NCBI GenBank assembly: GCA_015066385.1
Contig: SVOJ01000003.1
Location: forward strand, 181,028-245,027
From: Oscillospiraceae bacterium
GTDB taxonomy: Bacteria; Bacillota; Clostridia; Oscillospirales; Acutalibacteraceae
Direction: 5' to 3'
DNA: 64,000 bases
Shown here: positions 60,066 through 64,000 of the stretch, piece by piece
Position numbering within the stretch: position 1 is the stretch's first letter
How the letters are laid out: the number at the start of each line of letters is the position of its first letter
The notes under the pieces: model-generated
The model's input: only the letters and a program-made list of their open reading frames with translations
Told to the model about the DNA's origin: nothing
The model's database searches: none
Position numbers and translations under genes: made by a program

Positions 60066-60593
60066 ATGGATGCTAAAAAAGTCGGTGCGCAGATTGCAAC
60101 TTTGCGCAAAACAAAAGGAATCACGCAAAATGAGTTGGGTGAAAGAATCGGCGTATCCTTTCAGGCGGTCAGCAAATGGGAGCGCGGCGAAACGCTGCCG
60201 GATACCTCCCTTTTGCCCGACCTTGCAAAAATACTTGAAACAACGGTGGATTTTATATTGCTCGGCGGCGAAAAAGTGATTGAATATAAAGGCAAATGCA
60301 CCGTTGGGGACATGCGAAAAGGTTTGGAATGTCTGAAAAACGCAGGTGAATATCTTGGTAAAGAAAACCTCATTTATCGTGCCGCAATCAAAGGAATCAA
60401 CACTGAACTGAATACCGCTATTGAAGAAGCTTTTACAAATGATTATGTATTTGAAGCCTTTTTGGCAGAAGCAATCATTCAGAATCTGATTGCAGGATTT
60501 TATGTTGATATCAGCGATGTGAAAAACAATTTCAAGCATGAGCATTTTAAGAATATTATGATTGATTATTGTAATAAACACGGAATAAAGTAA
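60066..60593 (+). CDS. XRE-family transcriptional regulator
   Basis: A 175-residue protein with an N-terminal helix-turn-helix (VGAQIATLRKTKGITQNELGERIGVSFQAVSKWERGETLPDTSLLPDLAKILETTVDFILLG, residues 6-67) and a C-terminal domain of about 100 residues of unknown role, possibly for dimerisation or ligand sensing. The ATG at 60066 follows AGGAG by 8 bases; a GTG three codons earlier overlaps the site. It is divergent from the NUDIX gene. Target genes are unknown. Confidence 0.87.
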   Translation: MDAKKVGAQIATLRKTKGITQNELGERIGVSFQAVSKWERGETLPDTSLLPDLAKILETTVDFILLGGEKVIEYKGKCTVGDMRKGLECLKNAGEYLGKENLIYRAAIKGINTELNTAIEEAFTNDYVFEAFLAEAIIQNLIAGFYVDISDVKNNFKHEHFKNIMIDYCNKHGIK

Positions 60594-60786
60594 TAATTTG
60601 AAAATCGTGTATTTTATGATTGGATCGACTAAAGTGGCATAAACAGCGAAAACGGACTGTTGCAAATCCGAAAGCGGAAGTGTAACAGCCCTTTATGGTG
60701 AAAATGAGGAGTTGTAAACCCCTTAATTCCGGAAGATCATTCAAGTGCTCTCCCAATTGTGACAAAAAACAGAGGCTTTTGATTGA

Positions 60787-60939
60787 TTATTTATTCTGAT
60801 TGCTTCTGTTGTTCTGATCGTTCTGGTTGTTTTGATTCTTCTGATTGTTCTGACTATTCTTGTTGTTCTGATTGCTCTGATTGTTCTGGTTGTTCTGGTT
60901 GCTCTGATTGTTCTTATTGTTGTTGCTGTTGTTGTTCAT
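60787..60939 (-). CDS. Asn/Gln-rich 50-residue microprotein
   Basis: A 50-residue protein made almost entirely of Asn and Gln with Ser, Lys, Asp and Arg, in triplets such as NNQ and SNQ (for example QSNQNNQNNQSNQNNKNSQ). The ATG at 60937-60939 has a textbook AGGAGGTGA seven bases upstream, which supports this strand. The opposite strand frame is Cys/Ser-rich and has no such site. The sequence is prion-like in composition and probably disordered. No function is known to me. Confidence 0.68.
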   Translation of the reverse strand: MNNNSNNNKNNQSNQNNQNNQSNQNNKNSQNNQKNQNNQNDQNNRSNQNK

Positions 60940-60966
60940 TTTCTCACCTCCTGAACAGTTACAAGG

Positions 60967-60994
60967 ATAGTTTACCGCATTTGCGGCAAACTAT
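60967..60994. repeat. Inverted repeat between microprotein and amidohydrolase genes
   Basis: ATAGTTTACCGCA and TGCGGCAAACTAT pair with one mismatch around TT. It is in the 88-base divergent gap and may be an operator or an mRNA leader hairpin for the microprotein. Confidence 0.5.
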
Positions 60995-61026
60995 TCACAC
61001 AGAAGAAACTGCAAGGAGAAAAAAAT

Positions 61027-62166
61027 ATGCTTTTAATTAAAAATGGGCTTTTACACACAATGGAAAGTGACACACCGATACGGGCTGATATGCTGATAGA
61101 CAACGGAAAAATTATAAAAATTAAAAAACAAATTATTCCGTCAGCGGAAACAGAAATATACAATGCCGAAAACCTGAATGTTTATCCTGGATTCATCGAT
61201 GCGCACAGCCATATCGGAATTGCGGAAGATAAAATTTCATCACAGAATGATACAAGCAATGAAAACACAAATCCAACAACACCGGCTATAAGAGGAATAG
61301 ATGCTATCAATCCGATGGACAGTGCTTTTCATAATGCGATTGCTGTCGGTATCACCGGTGTTATGGTAGGCCCCGGAAGTTCCAACGCGGTTGGCGGACA
61401 ATTTGCATTTATAAAAACCTACGGCAGATGTGTTGATGATATGGTTGTTCTGTCCCCTGCCGCAATTAAAATTGCATTCGGTGAAAACCCGATGAACTGC
61501 TACGGTCTTAACGGTAATATGCCGTCAAGCCGTATGGGAATTGCTTCCCTGATAAGAGAAGAACTGTTCCGTGCGAGACAATATTTTTCACAAGACCAAT
61601 CAGGAAACGAAGATTTTACGTTGGAATGTTACAAAGAACTCTTTGAAAAGAAAATCCCGCTTAAGGCGCATGTTCACCGCGCTGACGACATTTTTACCGC
61701 AATAAGAATTGCCAAAGAATTTGACCTTGACCTCACACTTGACCACTGCACGGAGGGCCATCTGATTGCACAGGAAATTGCAAAAAGCGGATATCCTGCC
61801 ATTGTAGGTCCATCTCTTGCTTCACGCAATAAAGATGAAGTCAGCCTGTCGGATTTCAAAACAGCAGGCATTCTTCATGATGCCGGCGTTACGGTCGCCA
61901 TAACCACCGACCACCCTGTTTCCAGAATACAGTATTTACCTTTATGTGCAGGTATTGCGGCAAAAGAAGGTCTGGGCGAAGCAAACGCGCTGCGTGCAAT
62001 TACCATTGATGCGGCACGAATATGCAGAGTTGACCATAAAATAGGCAGCCTTAAAGAAGGCAAGGATGCAGACATTGTTATTTTTGAAGGCAATCCTCTT
62101 GAAATTAGCTCTAATGTTAAAGCAACAATTATAAACGGTGACATTGTGTGGCAAAATAGAAGTTGA
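61027..62166 (+). CDS. Amidohydrolase (imidazolonepropionase-like)
   Basis: A 379-residue metal-dependent hydrolase of the PF01979 type. It has FIDAHSHIGIAEDK (HxH metal site, about 57-70), HVHRADD (about 217-223), TLDHCTEGH (about 240-248), TTDHP (about 299-303) and the C-terminal sheet typical of the family (GSLKEGKDADIVIFEGNPLE). The GPGSSNAVGGQFAFIKTYG segment is characteristic of a subgroup without assigned substrate. ATG 61027 follows AAGGAG by 8 bases. It is divergent from the microprotein and is followed by a cluster of hairpins. Confidence 0.85.
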   Translation: MLLIKNGLLHTMESDTPIRADMLIDNGKIIKIKKQIIPSAETEIYNAENLNVYPGFIDAHSHIGIAEDKISSQNDTSNENTNPTTPAIRGIDAINPMDSAFHNAIAVGITGVMVGPGSSNAVGGQFAFIKTYGRCVDDMVVLSPAAIKIAFGENPMNCYGLNGNMPSSRMGIASLIREELFRARQYFSQDQSGNEDFTLECYKELFEKKIPLKAHVHRADDIFTAIRIAKEFDLDLTLDHCTEGHLIAQEIAKSGYPAIVGPSLASRNKDEVSLSDFKTAGILHDAGVTVAITTDHPVSRIQYLPLCAGIAAKEGLGEANALRAITIDAARICRVDHKIGSLKEGKDADIVIFEGNPLEISSNVKATIINGDIVWQNRS

Positions 62167-62231
62167 GTTTAACATTGATTTTGAGCAGTTTATGGGTGTG
62201 ATGATATGCCATTGCTTTCGCATCGGATAAA

Positions 62232-62306
62232 AAGGACAGTAAAGACTGTCCTTCAGACTGCTGACAAAGTCCATTCCAAATTGGAGTGGACTTTGTCAGC
62301 AGTCTG
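62232..62306. repeat. Two tandem perfect hairpins
   Basis: Hairpin one: AAGGACAGT (62232-62240) with ACTGTCCTT (62245-62253). Hairpin two: a 25-bp arm at 62254-62278 (core CTGCTGACAAAGTCC) with its complement at 62282-62306 and a 3-base loop, one G-T pair. The second is unusually long for a terminator and looks like a palindromic repeat element. Confidence 0.75.
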
Positions 62307-62307
62307 A

Positions 62308-62343
62308 GGCAGAGAGCTAAAAACTCTCTGCCAATTTTTTATT
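62308..62343. terminator. Terminator hairpin after the amidohydrolase gene
   Basis: GGCAGAGAG (62308-62316) pairs with CTCTCTGCC (62324-62332), 7-base loop, then AATTTTTTATTTT on the plus strand. It also abuts the stop of the sigma-fusion gene on the minus strand. Confidence 0.75.
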
Positions 62344-63865
62344 TTAGGATTATATATGTTGTAGGTAAAATACTATTGCCGTTATATGGAAACAAAACCT
62401 TATTTTCTGCAAGAGTACCAACAGGCACAGAAATTGCATCCTCAAAAATTCTGAAGTATGCCATCTGATATGCCTGTGATTTCAAATGAACAGGTATATA
62501 ATTCTTAATTATCTTTGTTGCCTCATTCATTATTACATTAGCATTTTGCTCAACAATTTCAACTTCAGAATTGAACTGACTCATAAATTGTTTGAATTCC
62601 TCTTTTGTGAACACAGGAACATTGACCATGAGCTTACCATTTTCATTTAATACATAACCTTTTTTAACAAGTTCAGCAACGACAATCTTTTCAAATTCAT
62701 TATCAAAATCTTTTTTGCCTTTTGCGATATCGAGAAATACATTTGTCAAACTTTTTGAGGAGTAAAAGCTGTGATGCACCATATCACCATTAACGCTAAA
62801 ATCAAAAAACTGCACTCTGTCACCGTTTTCGTTTTCTGTATTTGATACACCAAATTCAAAACCTTTGTTTCTCATTGAATCTACTGATTTTTCAACCGCC
62901 CAAACAATACAGTTTTCACCAAATTTGTTTTCGGGAAGTTCTATATTGACTTTTGACTGTAAGTTTTCAAAAATTGCTTTGTAAAGGATACAACATACAG
63001 TAAGCCATGCTTCAGAATTTGAGAGATTTCTGTTGGTTATAATTTCAGAAAGCGTATCTGAAATATTGTTTCTGAATACCCGTGTCTTGTTAGCAACCTC
63101 AACAGCACATTCTGCAGTAAAAATTACAATGTTGGTGTAATATTTTCTACCATCAAGTCCGAGTGCCTCACACTCTACCAACTGTTTGAGATTGTCCTCA
63201 ATATACGGCAATGCAATACCTAACTCAAGACTTATTTCCTCTGCTGTCAGTTTGTCATTGTAGCACGCAAAAAGAATATTCTGACTGATTTTGTTTTCAT
63301 AAACAGTGTTATAGGTGTTTTTTCCGTTGCCCCAATAAAGAATTGATAATTCTTTCGGATTATAACTCTGTTGACCATAATTTCGTTCCATACTCATACC
63401 TTCTTTCAAGATTTGTCTTGATTTGAAAAGCAGGTATTTAACCATGCTTTCACTGATTGAGAGGTGCTTGGATATTTCCGAACAAGATTTGTTTTCAATG
63501 TAATACAAAATAACAGCTTTTCGGTGCTTTTCAGAGAGCAATGTCAACTCACGACGCAATAGATATAATTCTGAATTATCATCGTCAAAAGTTTCTGCTA
63601 CATCAATCAGATTATCGGTTAATTCACACTCTTTATTCTTTGTTTTTTTCTTGCACCATTGTTTATACACATTACCTGCAATCGCCCACATAAATCCATA
63701 AAAAGCGTTTGCGTTGCGGATGTTATCAGCAGATTTATAAATCTCTAATATAATATCCTGTGCTAAATCTTCTGCCTCAAAATGGTTTGAAGTTCGAGCA
63801 ATACAATATGATAATATAGTTTTTGCTATGTCTGTTATTTTTGTATCAAGTTCGTGTTTATCCAT
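62339..63865 (-). CDS. Sigma-70 family factor fused to a long C-terminal domain
   Basis: A 508-residue protein. Residues 1-165 form an ECF-like sigma factor: region 2 (HFEAEDLAQDIILEIYKSADNIRNANAFYGFMWAIAGNVYKQWCKKK) and region 4 (LLSEKHRKAVILYYIENKSCSEISKHLSISESMVKYLLFKSRQIL). Then a winged-helix-like piece (LTAEEISLELGIALPYIEDNLKQLVECEALG, about 215-245) and about 250 residues of unknown structure follow. It may be an autonomous regulator with a sensory tail. ATG 63865 follows GAGGAGGTG; the frame is open 17 codons upstream without a site. Targets are unknown. Confidence 0.8.
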   Translation of the reverse strand: MDKHELDTKITDIAKTILSYCIARTSNHFEAEDLAQDIILEIYKSADNIRNANAFYGFMWAIAGNVYKQWCKKKTKNKECELTDNLIDVAETFDDDNSELYLLRRELTLLSEKHRKAVILYYIENKSCSEISKHLSISESMVKYLLFKSRQILKEGMSMERNYGQQSYNPKELSILYWGNGKNTYNTVYENKISQNILFACYNDKLTAEEISLELGIALPYIEDNLKQLVECEALGLDGRKYYTNIVIFTAECAVEVANKTRVFRNNISDTLSEIITNRNLSNSEAWLTVCCILYKAIFENLQSKVNIELPENKFGENCIVWAVEKSVDSMRNKGFEFGVSNTENENGDRVQFFDFSVNGDMVHHSFYSSKSLTNVFLDIAKGKKDFDNEFEKIVVAELVKKGYVLNENGKLMVNVPVFTKEEFKQFMSQFNSEVEIVEQNANVIMNEATKIIKNYIPVHLKSQAYQMAYFRIFEDAISVPVGTLAENKVLFPYNGNSILPTTYIILK

Positions 63866-64000
63866 TTTTACACCTCCTCGTATAATAAAGTAGTAGTTAT
63901 TAGAGTCCCTCTCCAAGGACTGTATGCTATACTGTAATGGATACTGTGGATCGGTTTCACCTCCTACCGCAAGACGGTTTAAGAAAGGCTCCGACCACAG
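63866..64000 (-). other. Structured leader region upstream of the sigma-fusion gene
   Basis: No gene is seen. On the minus strand CTGTGGTCGG at the window edge can pair with CCGATCCACAG about 45 bases later (one bulge), enclosing a smaller ACCG/CGGT hairpin, and AGTCC/GGACT forms another hairpin nearer the gene. This suggests a folded leader RNA or a repeat element cut by the window edge. Confidence 0.4.

Noticed and set aside
60783..61040. Plus-strand Cys/Ser-rich frame that could look like a metallothionein or lantibiotic precursor
   Set aside because: The composition is a by-product of the N/Q codons on the minus strand. No ribosome binding site precedes it, and it runs through the intergenic inverted repeat.
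62254..62306. Long hairpin considered as the inverted ends of an insertion sequence
   Set aside because: The arms are only 3 bases apart with no transposase between or beside them, so a palindromic repeat is the better description.

Overview
The window looks like a chromosome segment from a spore-forming, low-to-moderate GC Firmicute of class Clostridia, probably near the Oscillospiraceae/Ruminococcaceae. The evidence is a complete spoIIIAA-AH operon, strong AGGAGG ribosome binding sites, TTGACA/TATAAT promoters with TG extensions, and a gene complement typical of gut clostridia. The species cannot be named. There is no CRISPR array, no rRNA, no insertion sequence and one tRNA.

Layout. 1-2.4 kb (minus): end of cmk, a BaiN/HI0933 flavoprotein, a MazF-type toxin without visible antitoxin and a DUF1292 protein. 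2.4-7.2 kb (minus): spoIIIAH to spoIIIAA, with a candidate SigE promoter at 7161-7189. 7.3-10.9 kb: a YfhO-type membrane protein with an extra C-terminal module. 11.1-15.4 kb (minus): parC/parE-type topoisomerase pair. 15.5-20.5 kb (plus): secG, tRNA-Lys, trmO, nrdR, proC and a PpiC-type foldase. 20.6-36.6 kb: mostly metabolism (M20 peptidase, a DacF-like protein that has lost all three catalytic motifs, Fe-ADH, glpK, serC-serA, two metallophosphoesterases, a GPH transporter, a lipoprotein D,D-carboxypeptidase, and a four-gene operon with GT2, DeoD, an amidohydrolase and a nucleotidyltransferase).

Two accessory regions stand out. At 36.7-41.8 kb (minus) three translationally coupled genes encode a TerB_N/TerB_C protein, a BrxD/DUF2791 ATPase and a BrxHI/Lhr-like helicase, without any BREX methylase or phosphatase. 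Their promoter carries two LexA-like boxes 21 bp apart, so the module may be DNA-damage inducible. At 47.2-57.5 kb (minus) a co-oriented cluster encodes an ECF sigma factor, a HlyD-type adaptor, a C39-peptidase ABC exporter, an NHLM-type ABC protein, a 66-residue peptide with a double-glycine-like leader (AA in place of GG), an FHA protein, a STAS protein and an 826-residue TIR/coiled-coil/FHA protein. It looks like a peptide export system joined to an intracellular signalling or defence arm.

57.6-64 kb holds a decayed serine hydrolase, a SAM methyltransferase behind a 33-codon leader ORF and a strong terminator (probable transcription attenuation), a NUDIX hydrolase, an XRE regulator, a 50-residue Asn/Gln-rich microprotein, an amidohydrolase, a cluster of perfect hairpins and a sigma factor fused to a long C-terminal domain.
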